Shown here in pieces: positions 17,440 through 28,883 of a stretch of 64,000 nt of DNA. Source of the DNA: Shimazuella alba (GTDB taxonomy: Bacteria; Bacillota; Bacilli; Thermoactinomycetales; Thermoactinomycetaceae); contig NZ_WUUL01000003.1 in the NCBI RefSeq assembly GCF_009831235.1, positions 310,001 through 374,000 of the forward strand. The letters run 5' to 3'. A program made the position numbers and the translations under genes. Every line of letters starts with the position of its first letter. Positions within the stretch are counted from its first letter, which is position 1. The notes under the pieces were generated by a model. That model was not told the DNA's origin. It ran no database searches and was given only the letters and a program-made list of their open reading frames with translations.

Positions 17440-18015
17440 TTATTTTTTATGACGGCTTCCAGGCTTCACTGCTGGAATTCCTTCTTTACACAATGGGCAA
17501 TCTTCTTCTAAATAACTCTCAATCTGCACCGCTTTTAGCGATCTATAAGGTACTTCAAATGGGTTTGTACCTTTCGATCGATCTACTAGAGAGCCTACTC
17601 CTACGATTATCGCATCTCTCTCTTCTAACAGAGCAATAACTTCTTTCACCGAACCACCAGTAGTCACTACATCTTCAATGACTAATACCCGCTCTCCGGC
17701 TTCCACTTCAAAACCGCGGCGAATCTGCATTTCTCCTTCTTTCCGTTCAGCAAAGATACAGCGAACTCCTAAGCTACTGGCTACTTCATGAGCAATGATA
17801 ACTCCACCTAACGCTGGACCTACTACGAGATCGATTTCTTGATCCGTAAACAATTTTGCTACAGCAGCTCCAGCTGCTTTTGCTTCTGCTGGATATTGGA
17901 GCAATTGAGCCATTTGCATGTATTGATCGCTATGCCGACCAGATGTCAGCAAAAAGTGACCCTGTTTCAATACTCCTGTCCGTTCAATCGCTGCTTCTAA
18001 TGTCCAATCACTCAT
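17440..18015 (-). CDS. pyrE: Orotate phosphoribosyltransferase
   Basis: Makes orotidine 5'-phosphate from orotate and PRPP, fifth step of UMP synthesis. The PRPP loop VLVIEDVVTTGGS is at 110-122, and FAERKEGEMQIRRGF gives the flexible catalytic loop. The 191-residue length with a C-terminal CPLCKEGIPAVKPGSR tail is the longer PyrE variant seen in thermophilic Bacilli and Clostridia. The ATG overlaps the pyrF stop (ATGA, 18012-18015), so the two are translationally coupled. Last gene of the operon. Confidence 0.95.
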   Translation of the reverse strand: MSDWTLEAAIERTGVLKQGHFLLTSGRHSDQYMQMAQLLQYPAEAKAAGAAVAKLFTDQEIDLVVGPALGGVIIAHEVASSLGVRCIFAERKEGEMQIRRGFEVEAGERVLVIEDVVTTGGSVKEVIALLEERDAIIVGVGSLVDRSKGTNPFEVPYRSLKAVQIESYLEEDCPLCKEGIPAVKPGSRHKK

Positions 18016-18716
18016 GTTGTTGCCTCCTCGATCGATTGTAAAATAGTCTCATATGCTCGTTTGGGATCTTTGGCTTTGGTAATTGGTCTACCGATAACCA
18101 AATAATCTGCTCCGCGCTCGATAGCTTGTACGGGTGTTACGACTCGCTTCTGATCATCTGCTCCAGCTTCCTTGGGACGAATACCAGGTGTTACTGCTAG
18201 AAATTCAGATGATGTAGCTTGTTTGATCGCACGAACTTCTTGACCGGAACAAATCACACCATCTGCTCCTGAACGCTGTGCCAACTGCGCAAGATGAATC
18301 GCAGAGTCGGACACATTTGTCCCAATTTGTAGCTCATCCGTTAACATCGCTTGATCCGTACTCGTCAATTGGGTAACAGCTAAAATTTTTGTACGGTGAT
18401 TTGCGGCAGCGGTTTGTTCTACTGCTTCTCGTGCACGTCCAATCATCTGACTGCCGCCACTCGCATGGATCGTCAGTAGGTCAACTCCCAGTTTGCTCAC
18501 TGTTTTTACACCTTGATAAACGGTGTTAGGAATGTCGTGAAGCTTGAGATCGAGGAAGACGTGATAGCCTTCCTCTATCTTCTTCGCGACCCATGCAGGG
18601 CCTGCTTCATAAAACAATTGATAACCCACTTTGATAAATGCAGGAGGAAACGATTGTAAGAAAGCTTCTGCTTCTTGCAACGAATAGTCCAATGCTACAA
18701 TTACTTTTTTACTCAT
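18012..18716 (-). CDS. pyrF: Orotidine 5'-phosphate decarboxylase
   Basis: Last step of UMP synthesis. 234 residues, a single TIM barrel. The DxKxxD catalytic motif is in FLDLKLHDIPNT, and the phosphate-binding end reads VTPGIRP and YLVIGRPIT. The ATG at 18716 follows GGGGGAGCT. It lies 8 bases after carB. In Bacillus, pyrK and pyrD come between these two genes; here they are absent. Confidence 0.95.
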   Translation of the reverse strand: MSKKVIVALDYSLQEAEAFLQSFPPAFIKVGYQLFYEAGPAWVAKKIEEGYHVFLDLKLHDIPNTVYQGVKTVSKLGVDLLTIHASGGSQMIGRAREAVEQTAAANHRTKILAVTQLTSTDQAMLTDELQIGTNVSDSAIHLAQLAQRSGADGVICSGQEVRAIKQATSSEFLAVTPGIRPKEAGADDQKRVVTPVQAIERGADYLVIGRPITKAKDPKRAYETILQSIEEATT

Positions 18717-18724
18717 AGCTCCCC

Positions 18725-21700
18725 CTATACCATTACCGTTTGTTTTTTGTTCACTTTTGCTTCCTCACCGATCGGCAGCGCAGATAAGTGAATCGACTCC
18801 ATCGTGCTGAGCAACGCTTCTACTGTATCGAGTGACGTCAAGCAAGCAACCCCATGTTCTACTGCTTCCCGGCGGATGAGGAATCCATCTCTTTCAGGTG
18901 TTTTGCCACGTGTCCATGTATTTACTACTAAATCTGCTTCCCCTTTGCGAATCATATCAAGGATATGGGGAGATCCATCTTTCAGTTTGTTCACTCGTTG
19001 TACCGGAATCCCTGCATTTTCTAAAACATCTGCTGTACCGGATGTGGAGACTACTCGATATCCAAGTTGAATAAAACGCTCCATCAGTGGAATGACTTCT
19101 TCTTTTTCCTTATCCCCGATCGTCGCTACAACTGTGCCAAATCGTGGTAGAGAGATACCTGCTGCGATTAATCCTTTGTAAACAGCTCTTGCATAGTCAC
19201 GATCACGACCCATTACTTCCCCCGTAGATTTCATCTCAGGTCCAAGCATGATGTCTACGCGGCGCAATTTTGCAAAGGAGAAGACAGGAACTTTCACCGC
19301 TACTTCTGGAGTTTCCGGCCATAATCCACCTGTGTAGCCTTGATCTGCCAGACTTTCGCCAAGCATAATTTTTGTAGCTACTTGTGCCATTGGGATGCCT
19401 GTTACTTTGCTTAAAAAAGGCACTGTCCGGGAAGCACGCGGGTTTACTTCTAAAACATACATCTCGTCTTGGAAGAGAACAAATTGGATATTGATAAGTC
19501 CTTTGGTGTTCAGTGCTTTGGCAATGCTCGTTGTGATATCCACTAAACGTTGTTTTTGTTCGTTCGTAATAAATTGCGGTGGGTAGACAGCGATCGAGTC
19601 GCCAGAGTGAACCCCAGCTCGTTCGATATGTTCCATGATTCCTGGGATTACGACTTGTTCACCATCACAAATCGCATCTACTTCTAACTCTTTTCCTAAG
19701 AGATATCTGTCGATGAGTACAGGATGTTCTGGATTTACTTTTACTGCCTCTACCATATAATCTCTGAGTTCTGTCTCATTGTACACAATCTGCATCGCAC
19801 GTCCGCCAAGAACATAGGAAGGGCGAACGAGTACAGGATATCCCAATTTTGTAGCAGTTTCTACTGCTGCTTCAATCGAAGTCACCGCTGCTCCTGGTGG
19901 CTGGGCGATGTTAGTATCACTTAACAGTTTTTCAAATTTCTTACGGTCCTCAGCACGATCGATCTCTTCTAAGGAAGTACCGAGGATAGCGATTCCTTCT
20001 TCTCGTAAATCTCTTGCTAAGTTCAGGGCTGTTTGTCCGCCGAACTGAACGATTACGCCAATTGGTTTTTCCCGCTCGATCACATTCATCACATCTTCTT
20101 TGAAAAGCGGCTCAAAGTAAAGGCGATCCGATGTGTTGAAGTCGGTGGAAACCGTCTCTGGGTTGTTGTTGATGATGACTGCTTCATATCCGGCTTCGCG
20201 AAGTGCCCAGATGGCATGCACAGTAGCATAATCAAACTCTACCCCTTGTCCGATGCGGATGGGACCAGAACCAAGTACGAGTACAGTCTTCTTATCCCCT
20301 TTTTCTACTTCATCTTCTTGCTCATAAGTGGAGTAGTAGTATGGTGTAGAAGCTGAAAATTCAGCGGCACAAGTATCTACGATCTTGTAAACTGGTGTAA
20401 TGCCAAGCTCTTTTCGTTTATTGGCTATTTCTTTTCCTTTGTTACCTGTCAAACGTGCGATGGTTCTGTCAGTAAAGCCCATCCGTTTCGCGGTTAGTAA
20501 TAAATCAGCAGATAGTTCATTTTCTTTCTCTAACTGAAGTTCTAGTGCGATGATTCTTTCCAGTTTGATGAGGAAAAATCGGTCGATCTTCGTCAATTGG
20601 TGAGCATCTTCCATGGAGTAACCACGGCGGAACCATTCTCCAAGCAGGAAGAGTCGCTCATCATCTACGCGTACCAATCGATTTTCCAATTCTTCACGAG
20701 TCATCTCACTCGTTTCTGGTAAATAGAGATAATCTGCTCCGATTTCCAGAGAACGGACTGCTTTTAGTAGTGATTCTTCTAAGCTGCGACCAATCGCCAT
20801 TACTTCTCCAGTTGCTTTCATTTGGGTACCAAGCCGGCGGTTAGCGGAAGAAAATTTATCAAAAGGCCAACGTGGAATCTTGCTAACCACATAGTCTAGC
20901 GCCGGTTCGAAGCAAGCGTAAGTTTGCCCTGTTACAGGGTTGATCAATTCATCTAAAGTGTAACCCATGGCGATCTTTGCAGCGATTCGCGCGATCGGAT
21001 AACCAGTTGCTTTCGATGCTAGTGCACTGGATCGGCTCACCCGTGGGTTTACTTCAATTACATAGTACTGAAAGCTGTCTGGGTCCAGTGCAAATTGCAC
21101 ATTACAACCGCCGCGAATGTCTAGAGCGCGAATCATTTTCAGAGCGGAGGAACGCAGCATATGATATTCTTTGTCAGATAAGGTTTGGCTTGGAGCAAAA
21201 ACGATACTATCTCCAGTATGGACACCGACTGGATCAAAGTTTTCCATGTTACAAACAACGATCGCATTATCGTTGGCATCTCGCATTACTTCATATTCTA
21301 CTTCTTTAAATCCAGCAATGCTCTGTTCTACGAGGCACTGGGTAATGGGACTCAAACGAAGTCCATTTTCTACGATTTCGCGTAGTTCTTCTGCATTATT
21401 TACTATTCCGCCACCTGTTCCTCCCAACGTATACGCAGGTCGAACGATAACTGGGTATCCATTGGAGTTTGCAAAGTTAACAGCTTCATCTGCTGTCTGC
21501 ACGATTTCACTTGAAGGAACTGGTTCGTTTAACTCATGCATCAAAGCTCGGAATTGATCACGGTCTTCTGCACAAGTGATGGCACGAAGTTCCGTTCCAA
21601 GTAAACGCACTCCTTCTCGCTCTAGCACACCTGCTTCTGCAAGTTTTACTGCAAGGTTCAACCCTGTTTGACCTCCGAGTGTAGGCAGTAAACCATCTGG

Positions 21701-21946
21701 ACGTTCTTTGCGAATTACTTGTGTGAGAAATTCAACAGTGAGTGGTTCAATATACACTTTATCTGCCATGTTGGTATCAGTCATAATCGTTGCAGGGTTA
21801 CTGTTCACTAAGATTACTTCCATGCCTTCTTCTTTTAACGCTTGGCAAGCCTGTGTTCCAGCATAGTCAAATTCAGCAGCTTGACCAATAACGATAGGTC
21901 CTGAACCAATTACGAGGATTTTCTTTAACGCTGTATCTTTTGGCAT
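18725..21946 (-). CDS. carB: Carbamoyl-phosphate synthase, large subunit
   Basis: A 1073-residue enzyme that makes carbamoyl phosphate from bicarbonate, ammonia and two ATP. It has two homologous ATP-grasp halves, each starting with a [20 protein letters not shown] loop, and a C-terminal MGS-like allosteric domain from about residue 935 ([19 protein letters not shown], then [15 protein letters not shown]). Full length and intact. Lying in the PyrR-regulated operon, it is the pyrimidine isozyme (pyrAB in Bacillus naming). It starts 2 bases after the carA stop. Confidence 0.96.
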   Translation of the reverse strand: MPKDTALKKILVIGSGPIVIGQAAEFDYAGTQACQALKEEGMEVILVNSNPATIMTDTNMADKVYIEPLTVEFLTQVIRKERPDGLLPTLGGQTGLNLAVKLAEAGVLEREGVRLLGTELRAITCAEDRDQFRALMHELNEPVPSSEIVQTADEAVNFANSNGYPVIVRPAYTLGGTGGGIVNNAEELREIVENGLRLSPITQCLVEQSIAGFKEVEYEVMRDANDNAIVVCNMENFDPVGVHTGDSIVFAPSQTLSDKEYHMLRSSALKMIRALDIRGGCNVQFALDPDSFQYYVIEVNPRVSRSSALASKATGYPIARIAAKIAMGYTLDELINPVTGQTYACFEPALDYVVSKIPRWPFDKFSSANRRLGTQMKATGEVMAIGRSLEESLLKAVRSLEIGADYLYLPETSEMTREELENRLVRVDDERLFLLGEWFRRGYSMEDAHQLTKIDRFFLIKLERIIALELQLEKENELSADLLLTAKRMGFTDRTIARLTGNKGKEIANKRKELGITPVYKIVDTCAAEFSASTPYYYSTYEQEDEVEKGDKKTVLVLGSGPIRIGQGVEFDYATVHAIWALREAGYEAVIINNNPETVSTDFNTSDRLYFEPLFKEDVMNVIEREKPIGVIVQFGGQTALNLARDLREEGIAILGTSLEEIDRAEDRKKFEKLLSDTNIAQPPGAAVTSIEAAVETATKLGYPVLVRPSYVLGGRAMQIVYNETELRDYMVEAVKVNPEHPVLIDRYLLGKELEVDAICDGEQVVIPGIMEHIERAGVHSGDSIAVYPPQFITNEQKQRLVDITTSIAKALNTKGLINIQFVLFQDEMYVLEVNPRASRTVPFLSKVTGIPMAQVATKIMLGESLADQGYTGGLWPETPEVAVKVPVFSFAKLRRVDIMLGPEMKSTGEVMGRDRDYARAVYKGLIAAGISLPRFGTVVATIGDKEKEEVIPLMERFIQLGYRVVSTSGTADVLENAGIPVQRVNKLKDGSPHILDMIRKGEADLVVNTWTRGKTPERDGFLIRREAVEHGVACLTSLDTVEALLSTMESIHLSALPIGEEAKVNKKQTVMV

Positions 21947-21948
21947 GA

Positions 21949-23019
21949 TTATTTCCCCTCCATCATTGTCATAAACCGATCAAACAAGTAACCATTGTCC
22001 AGTGGTCCTGGAGCCGATTCTGGGTGATACTGCACCGAGAAAGCAGGTAATTCTTTGTGTTCTACTCCTTCAATCGTTCCATCGTTTAGAGCGACATGGC
22101 TCACTCTCAATGCTGTATGTTCAAGCGAAGCTTCGCGTACGACATAGCCGTGATTTTGTGCGGTGAGGTAAGAACGTCCAGTTGCTAATTCTTTTACTGG
22201 ATGATTTCCTCCACGATGGCCAAACTTTAATTTCTCTGTATCTGCTCCACAAGCGAGCGACAAGAGTTGGTGTCCGAGACAGATACCGAAAATCGGAACT
22301 TTCCCAAGTAATCCTTGGATAGCTTGGACAGACTCTGGCACATCTTTGGGATCTCCAGGGCCATTGGAGAGCATCACACCGTCTGGTTGGTACTTCAAAA
22401 TCTCTTCTGCAGTTGTGTTATAAGGAACCACTACGACTTCACAATCTCGTTCAACTAACTCACGGTGAATGTTATGTTTTGCACCATAATCCACTAAAAC
22501 AACCCGTTTGCCGTTGTTAGGAGAGATTTGTACGCTCTTGGTGCTTACTTGTGCCACTTGATCTGTACGCAGGGATGTATCTTGCAGACGAGATAACAGT
22601 ACTTCTACTGGCTCTTCACTTGTCGTGATCATGCCTTTCATCGTGCCATGAATTCGAATTTTTCTTGTCAACATCCGAGTATCGATCCCAGAGATTCCAA
22701 CGATATGATGCATGGCTAGCCATTCATCAATTGACTGCTCATTTCTCCAGTTGCTTGCATACTCTGCATGTTCACGTACGATCAACCCTTGGCAATGAGG
22801 AGTTAAAGATTCATTGTCCTCACGATTGAATCCATAGTTACCAATCAGAGGATAGGTCATTGTGATCAATTCACCACAGTATGATGGGTCTGTGACGATT
22901 TCCTGATACCCAGTCATGCTGGTATTAAATACTACTTCTCCAATGGATTCCCCAGTTGCTCCAAATGATGTACCTGTAAATACTGTTCCGTCTATAAGAA
23001 GTAATCGTGCTTTCATCAT
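21949..23019 (-). CDS. carA: Carbamoyl-phosphate synthase, small (glutaminase) subunit
   Basis: Supplies ammonia from glutamine to CarB. 356 residues: the CarA N-terminal domain ([20 protein letters not shown] and [13 protein letters not shown]) and a class I glutamine amidotransferase with nucleophile Cys in [10 protein letters not shown] and His/Glu in [10 protein letters not shown]. Two adjacent ATG codons start it after GGAGGGTGAC. It is 31 bases past pyrC. Confidence 0.96.
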   Translation of the reverse strand: MMKARLLLIDGTVFTGTSFGATGESIGEVVFNTSMTGYQEIVTDPSYCGELITMTYPLIGNYGFNREDNESLTPHCQGLIVREHAEYASNWRNEQSIDEWLAMHHIVGISGIDTRMLTRKIRIHGTMKGMITTSEEPVEVLLSRLQDTSLRTDQVAQVSTKSVQISPNNGKRVVLVDYGAKHNIHRELVERDCEVVVVPYNTTAEEILKYQPDGVMLSNGPGDPKDVPESVQAIQGLLGKVPIFGICLGHQLLSLACGADTEKLKFGHRGGNHPVKELATGRSYLTAQNHGYVVREASLEHTALRVSHVALNDGTIEGVEHKELPAFSVQYHPESAPGPLDNGYLFDRFMTMMEGK

Positions 23020-23049
23020 GTCACCCTCCGCTTATACAATCTGTTCTAT

Positions 23050-24327
23050 TTAAGCTTTCCAAACTACTTTGCCATCTACGATGGTTAAGGTTGGCCATCC
23101 CTGTGTTTTCCATCCAACAAAAGGTGTGTTTTTCCCTTTGGACAAGAATGATTTTGGATCAATTGCTTGTTCTTGTTCCAAATCAATCACCGTGATGTCA
23201 GCAACTTTTCCAACTGCTAATTCTCCATAAGGCAAGTTAAACCGCTTAGCTGGTTTGGTACTCATCAGCTCCACCAGTTGACGCAGGGTGAACTGTCCTG
23301 TTTTTACTAGGTTAGTATAAAGGAGAGGAAATGCTGTTTCCAAACCTACAATTCCGAATGGTGCGAGCTCGATACCAGCTGCTTTTTCTTCTTCGGTATG
23401 TGGTGCATGATCTGTTGCGATAAAATCGATCGTGCCGTCTAGCAAAGCTGCAATTAAAGCTGCCCGATCTTCTTTTGCACGCAGTGGAGGATTCATCTTC
23501 CAGTTGGCATCAACATCTGGAATATCCTCTTCGCAAAGGAGTAAATGGTGGGGAGTAACTTCCGCTGTTACTTGTTGACCCCGTGATTTTGCTTCTCTGA
23601 CTAGGCGCACCGATTCTTTTGCACTGATGTGGCAGACATGATAGTGGACCCCAGTATCTTCTGCTAGTAAAATATCCCGTCCAATATGGATGGATTCAGA
23701 TAAACTGGGCATACCTGTCAAGCCATGTTTTGCAGCAAATGTACCTTCATGAACCACTCCGCCTTTAACCAGGGTATCATCTTCACAGTGAGCAACGATT
23801 GGTAATCCAAGCTTTTTGGCTTTTCTCATTGCTTCCCGCATCATTTGGCTACTCTGGACTCCTACACCGTCATCAGATAGAGCAAAAATCCCTGCTTCTT
23901 TCAGTGCTTCAAAATCTGTATGCTCTGTTCCTAATTGGCGGGTAGTAATCGCTCCAAGCGGTAATACTCTCGCTTTGCCTGCTGCTTTTGCTTTAGAGAG
24001 AATTTCCGCTACGACTTCTATCGTATCGATAACCGGGCGTGTATTTGGCATACATGCGATCGTAGTAAATCCTCCTCGCACAGCCGCATTTGCTCCTGTT
24101 TCAATTGTTTCTTTATGGGTATAGCCAGGTTCTCGCAGGTGAACATGTAAATCGACAAATCCGGGTGAAACAAACTTCCCTGCTAAATCAATGATGGCAG
24201 CTTCACTGTCTACTATGTTTTCCCCAATTTGTTCGATTTGATTTTCATGGATGAGGATATCACGAGTCAGCAGCTCATCTCCTTCTGCTCCCAAAATACG
24301 TCCGTTTTTCAATAGTATTTTAGCCAT
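23050..24327 (-). CDS. pyrC: Dihydroorotase
   Basis: A zinc amidohydrolase that cyclises carbamoyl aspartate to dihydroorotate. The metal motif [16 protein letters not shown] is near residue 60, VAHCED in mid-protein and [12 protein letters not shown] near 305. The length from ATG 24327 is 425 residues, typical of the type I enzyme, and GGGGGAGAAC before it is a strong ribosome site. A frame opening at 24387 lies in the attenuator and is not credible. It directly follows a PyrR attenuator; no pyrB is present between pyrR and pyrC, although PyrC needs its product. Confidence 0.95.
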   Translation of the reverse strand: MAKILLKNGRILGAEGDELLTRDILIHENQIEQIGENIVDSEAAIIDLAGKFVSPGFVDLHVHLREPGYTHKETIETGANAAVRGGFTTIACMPNTRPVIDTIEVVAEILSKAKAAGKARVLPLGAITTRQLGTEHTDFEALKEAGIFALSDDGVGVQSSQMMREAMRKAKKLGLPIVAHCEDDTLVKGGVVHEGTFAAKHGLTGMPSLSESIHIGRDILLAEDTGVHYHVCHISAKESVRLVREAKSRGQQVTAEVTPHHLLLCEEDIPDVDANWKMNPPLRAKEDRAALIAALLDGTIDFIATDHAPHTEEEKAAGIELAPFGIVGLETAFPLLYTNLVKTGQFTLRQLVELMSTKPAKRFNLPYGELAVGKVADITVIDLEQEQAIDPKSFLSKGKNTPFVGWKTQGWPTLTIVDGKVVWKA

Positions 24328-24359
24328 TTGTTCTCCCCCTACTTGATTATGGATCCACA

Positions 24360-24440
24360 AAAAAAGTCTCTTTTGCCTGCATGACAAAGAGACTTTTGTT
24401 CTTTCAAAAGTTTGCCTTTGTCAGCCTCACAGGACTACCT
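24360..24440 (-). promoter_or_regulatory. PyrR-binding attenuator between pyrR and pyrC
   Basis: The minus strand carries AGTCCTGTGAGGCTGA (24422-24435), matching the PyrR RNA-binding loop consensus. It is followed by a terminator whose arms are AAAGTCTCTTT and AAAGAGACTTT, with a run of T. UMP-bound PyrR would favour this terminator and stop transcription before pyrC. Confidence 0.88.
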
Positions 24441-24453
24441 TAAAAGGAATTAT

Positions 24454-25105
<652 letters not shown>

Positions 25106-25263
25106 CTTAAACTAGATGTATTATCGCTTATGAAGGTGGTATTTGTCAAATGGAAATAATAGCAGTCTACTAAACATTGAAGTCCAAAATGAAATCTTGT
25201 ATGATGATGCGCTGGAAAAAACCTCAAAGTCTCGAAATGGAGTATTCAGCAGCACCCAATTTA

Positions 25264-25962
25264 TCACAACAAACCAGTTACTTTGCACAAGTTATACAGC
25301 TCATGGATCCCGTGAAATCGACTTTGGTTTCGGAGGTTGATACTTTCCAGAGCATCTCGCAAAACCCTTTTTGCCTTATAAACAGTATGGAACTCAACGG
25401 ATTGGACAACTTTTCTCATACTCTCAAGACCATATACTGAATTTCGAAATGCGCAAATGAGAGAAATTTGTCGAAGGTGATTTTGTGTATAAACTCGATA
25501 TCCATTAACAGGATCTCGATTAGGTTCAATTAGCCTTTCTTTCTCCCAGTGCCGAATGGCTGATGTGGATACATTCGCTAACTTAGCTACCTCACCAATT
25601 GTCATTTTTTCTTTTCTTTTTACATTCATCTTCGTAAGATCTGGATTATAAAACATAGCAAGCGTTTGTTCAGCAGACACTTTCTCTTGATGAAGTCGTG
25701 CTTGCTCTTCATTTACAATCCAAAACGCTGCATCGATTTCGCCTTGTTGGATGTGCAAAAGAATTTTTGATATCACACGCATATCAAAGGATGGATACAT
25801 CGCACGAATACATCGAAAGTAAGCAAAGTGAACCTCTGTGTACAGTCGATAACCTCTTTTCGTCCTCGCTGGAGCTGGAACGATGCCCCATGATTCATAA
25901 TGTCGAAGAGCACTTGTACTAACATCAAGTGCTTCAGCAATCTCCTTTGGTTTGTAATACAT
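25264..25962 (-). CDS. MerR-type regulator with two tandem HTH domains
   Basis: A 232-residue protein with two MerR winged helices in one chain. The first is YKPKEIAEALDVSTSALRHY at residue 3, with the wing RGYRLYTEVHF. The second, MTIGEVAKLANVSTSAIRHW near 125, has the wing NGYRVYTQNHL. Usual MerR proteins have a single N-terminal HTH and dimerise, so a tandem could bind its operator as a monomer or bridge two sites. No effector-binding cysteines are evident. The ATG at 25962 follows TAGGGGTGG. It is divergent from the small VOC protein at 26138, a likely target. Confidence 0.8.
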   Translation of the reverse strand: MYYKPKEIAEALDVSTSALRHYESWGIVPAPARTKRGYRLYTEVHFAYFRCIRAMYPSFDMRVISKILLHIQQGEIDAAFWIVNEEQARLHQEKVSAEQTLAMFYNPDLTKMNVKRKEKMTIGEVAKLANVSTSAIRHWEKERLIEPNRDPVNGYRVYTQNHLRQISLICAFRNSVYGLESMRKVVQSVEFHTVYKAKRVLRDALESINLRNQSRFHGIHELYNLCKVTGLL

Positions 25963-26137
25963 ACATTCCACCCCTAGCCAAAAGCTTAAATCCAAAAATT
26001 AAAGTTATGCGACGGATAATTATATTCTAAATCATATACATCAAGCATCATTATACTAAAACATTATCACTTGCATGAACATTGTAAAATAATAATAGAA
26101 AGTTGATTACTAACCTTAAAAAAGAAAGAGTGAAGAA

Positions 26138-26476
26138 ATGAAAATCAACCACCTTAATCTAACAGTGACGGATGTGTTGGCTGCTCGAAAGTTTTTAGAA
26201 ACCTATTTTGGTTTGAGATGTGAAGGGAGTCGAGGGGATAGTTTTACTGTCCTGTTTGATAACGACGGACTTGTTCTCACTTTGATGAAGGGACATGATG
26301 TTCATTATCCCAAAACATTCCATATAGGATTCATTCAAGCCAATGAAGACGAGGTAAATCGCATCAACCACCAATTAAAAGAAGATGGTTTCGATGTTAA
26401 ACCTCCTGTACACGCTCATGGTTACACCTTTTATGTTCAAGCACCTGGAGGGTTTACAGTGGAAGTACTCTGTTAA
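26138..26476 (+). CDS. VOC/glyoxalase-family protein
   Basis: A 112-residue single vicinal-oxygen-chelate domain. It starts MKINHLNLTVTDVLAARKFLETYFGL, with metal-type His5, and ends APGGFTVEVLC with the conserved Glu. Such proteins are glyoxalases, dioxygenases or antibiotic-binding resistance proteins; which one cannot be told. AAAGAGTGAAG precedes the ATG. It is divergent from the tandem MerR regulator. Confidence 0.85.
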   Translation: MKINHLNLTVTDVLAARKFLETYFGLRCEGSRGDSFTVLFDNDGLVLTLMKGHDVHYPKTFHIGFIQANEDEVNRINHQLKEDGFDVKPPVHAHGYTFYVQAPGGFTVEVLC

Positions 26477-26822
26477 AAAATACCCTATTCCCATACAACT
26501 CCTTTTGAAGTACAAATTCAGGGAAAACAACTTTTTGAATATATTGGTTTTTTAAGGTGGAAAATTTCTATTTTGTGGGATACAAAATTTAATAATACAT
26601 TGGCTTTTACCACTGATTAAGAGATTATAATCAAATCAAAAAAAACAACCACTGCTTAACATACAAGTAGTCGGTTGTTTTTGTCTAAAAGATGTCCCAA
26701 CATATTATTTTATTTTTCGGATGACGCTCTCATAACGATCTATTTTGGAAGATAATAATAGGAATAAAAACTAAATTTTACTATTACTACCTCACTTGAT
26801 AACCTTCTGATTCCACTTACCA
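26477..26822. other. Intergenic region with bidirectional terminator
   Basis: No credible gene. The stretch holds a hairpin at 26641-26682 (AAAAACAACC with GGTTGTTTTT) between convergent transcription units and is otherwise A/T-rich. Confidence 0.6.
26641..26682. terminator. Bidirectional terminator
   Basis: AAAAACAACCACTGCTT pairs with AAGTAGTCGGTTGTTTTT, with T runs on both strands. Confidence 0.75.
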
Positions 26823-28007
26823 TTATGTTCTACGATATATGAAACGACGAAGTAGTACTTCTGCAGGACCATTTTTCCCTTTTCGTTCTAATATCTCAGC
26901 GAAGATAACTGTCAACAGCCAAATAAAAAGAGCAATTAGTGCAGCACCAAAACTATGAATCTTGCCACCAATTCCCAATCCCCAATCCGCAAGGAGCAGA
27001 GCCAGCAAGATGGATTGAGCTAGATAACAGGTCAAGGAACGTTTACCTGTTGATGCCAAAGCTTTAATAATTACACCACGGTTATTTCTTAAACGTAAAG
27101 CAATTAATCCAAACATAGCTGTATATCCTATTCCTCCAAACATCCCTGTTATGGTATGAAGCGAGATAAGAACTCCTTTTATTTCTGCTGAGGGTTGCCA
27201 TACCTGTGCTCCAGCTAAAGCAAATGGCAATCCTCCTATCACAGAAACAGAAATACCTATTATCGTTACTTTTCTTAGAAAAGATTTATTCTGCTGAGGC
27301 TTCTCTAGTAACTCTTTGCGTTGCGCCCATGCACCAAGAAGTATGGGAGCGAGTAAAGGCATAATAAGAAGACTATATACAATCCACATTGGATACTCCA
27401 TCAGTCGATTCATTAGAGACATCACAAATGTATCTGCCGCCATGGATCCATGTGGGCTACTAGTTTCTCCACTGATAGCCATTAAGATGGATTGTGTCAC
27501 TAAGAAAAAAATAATGAAAGCCGAAAACCAAGCTGCTCCCCGTAACAACGTTTGGTCACTACGATAAAGGAGCCAACTGATAAGTAAGCCTGCTATTCCA
27601 TATATAGTTAGAATATCGTAAGAGAAGACAAACACAGCGTGTAATACCCCAAACAATATCAATGCCAAACATCGGCGGTAAATCAGTCTTTTTGTATCAG
27701 AAAGAGAAGTATCTGTAGACATTCGACGTGTAATAATCATTGCCAATCCAAAACCAAATAATGCAGCAAACATGGGATATGAACGAAGATCAATAAACAA
27801 TAAAGTAATAAATTTAATGATATTGTCAAGTAGGGATCCACCTAGAGGGTGATTTAGTATTCCTGATCCACTACTTGGTACATACATCGGCGCATGAGCT
27901 AATACAATCAGCAAAAGCATAAAGCCTCTTGCCAAATCTGGTGCTAAAGAACGACTGGTTTGTTTTTTTTCTTGATCAATCGGAACAGATAATGATTGAC
28001 TTTGCAT
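26823..28007 (-). CDS. DUF418-family membrane protein (YeiB-like)
   Basis: A 394-residue membrane protein with about ten helices. The N-terminus LAPDLARGFMLLLIVLAHAP is the usual DUF418/acyltransferase-like beginning and the C-terminus ERKGKNGPAEVLLRRFIY is the DUF418 signature. Its role is unknown; relatives are often annotated as putative transporters. It is transcribed downstream of a TetR-family gene, and a TetR-type palindrome (28042-28060) lies in its 5' region. Confidence 0.85.
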   Translation of the reverse strand: MQSQSLSVPIDQEKKQTSRSLAPDLARGFMLLLIVLAHAPMYVPSSGSGILNHPLGGSLLDNIIKFITLLFIDLRSYPMFAALFGFGLAMIITRRMSTDTSLSDTKRLIYRRCLALILFGVLHAVFVFSYDILTIYGIAGLLISWLLYRSDQTLLRGAAWFSAFIIFFLVTQSILMAISGETSSPHGSMAADTFVMSLMNRLMEYPMWIVYSLLIMPLLAPILLGAWAQRKELLEKPQQNKSFLRKVTIIGISVSVIGGLPFALAGAQVWQPSAEIKGVLISLHTITGMFGGIGYTAMFGLIALRLRNNRGVIIKALASTGKRSLTCYLAQSILLALLLADWGLGIGGKIHSFGAALIALFIWLLTVIFAEILERKGKNGPAEVLLRRFIYRRT

Positions 28008-28041
28008 ATTCTTTCTCTCCTTTTAATGACTCCTAAAAAAT

Positions 28042-28060
28042 AAACTGAACGTACGGTTTA
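28042..28060. promoter_or_regulatory. Likely TetR operator before the DUF418 gene
   Basis: AAACTGAACGTACGGTTTA is an imperfect palindrome. Its CGTTCAGTT half recurs at 28738-28757 before the TetR gene itself. Two matching sites at both target positions support an autoregulated repressor. Confidence 0.6.
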
Positions 28061-28124
28061 TTAATTACCTAAAAAAATTAGCTATCTGTTATCCAATAAG
28101 TGCGTCTATAAGAGAAACAGTGTT

Positions 28125-28721
28125 TTATTTTGCTATCCCTTTTAGTACGACATCAATCGCGATTTTATATAATCGATGAAGAGAGTTTCCATCTTGGTAG
28201 TGATGATTCATAGATAATCCACTATATAACCCATATATAATAAATGTTAAATCATCAACAGATGTCTGAACAAACTCACCATTTCGCATGCCCTCTTCTA
28301 ATAATTCATAGAATACAGTGTGATCTGTCTTCATCCATTCCATTACTCTGTTTTTTACGGATAGATCAGCAGCTTCGCTCGAAATGAATTCAGCAGCAGT
28401 TTGAATCAAAGGAGTTTGTAAATCTGAAACATAATGTTCTGCCAATTTGTATAGTTTTTCTGTCGATGTATGCAGAGGTGCTGAAATCTCTTTCCATGTT
28501 TTTTTCCATTCCTCTGAAGACTCATTCAAAATATAAAAGAACAGCTCTTCTTTATTTTTAAAATGATAATAGATACTGCCTTTGCTAATTCCTGTTTTTG
28601 TATGAATTTCTTCCATAGTTGTGGCTGCATATCCTTTTTGCTCGAACAGCTTTCTCGATTTACTAGCAATTAATCGTTTTGTATGTTCCCCTTTTCCTGC
28701 TATTCGTGCCAATTGATTCAC
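28125..28721 (-). CDS. TetR/AcrR-family repressor
   Basis: A 198-residue repressor with a typical TetR N-terminal HTH: RLIASKSRKLFEQKGYAATTMEEIHTKTGISKGSIYYHFKNKEELF (given here in two parts: TTMEEIHTKTGISKGSIYYH, then FKNKEELF) at residues 16-62. The C-terminal part is a YcdC/AcrR-like ligand domain. It starts at GTG 28721 after AGGGGCAG. It is followed by the DUF418 gene on the same strand, and both have matching palindromes upstream. Confidence 0.88.
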   Translation of the reverse strand: MNQLARIAGKGEHTKRLIASKSRKLFEQKGYAATTMEEIHTKTGISKGSIYYHFKNKEELFFYILNESSEEWKKTWKEISAPLHTSTEKLYKLAEHYVSDLQTPLIQTAAEFISSEAADLSVKNRVMEWMKTDHTVFYELLEEGMRNGEFVQTSVDDLTFIIYGLYSGLSMNHHYQDGNSLHRLYKIAIDVVLKGIAK

Positions 28722-28737
28722 CTGCCCCTAATTATTA

Positions 28738-28757
28738 AACCGGATATCCGTTCAGTT
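28738..28757. promoter_or_regulatory. Likely TetR operator before its own gene
   Basis: AACCGGATATCCGTTCAGTT, with a GGATATCC core and the CCGTTCAGTT half shared with the site at 28042. Confidence 0.6.
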
Positions 28758-28883
28758 AATATGATAATATATACTTAACTCATTAACAATATATTTTAAG
28801 GTGGTGTTGTGACAATTTTTTCTTAAGCTTTTGAATTACATCTCCTACATCGAAAAAAAAATAAAAATCGTTTTTCTGACTGT

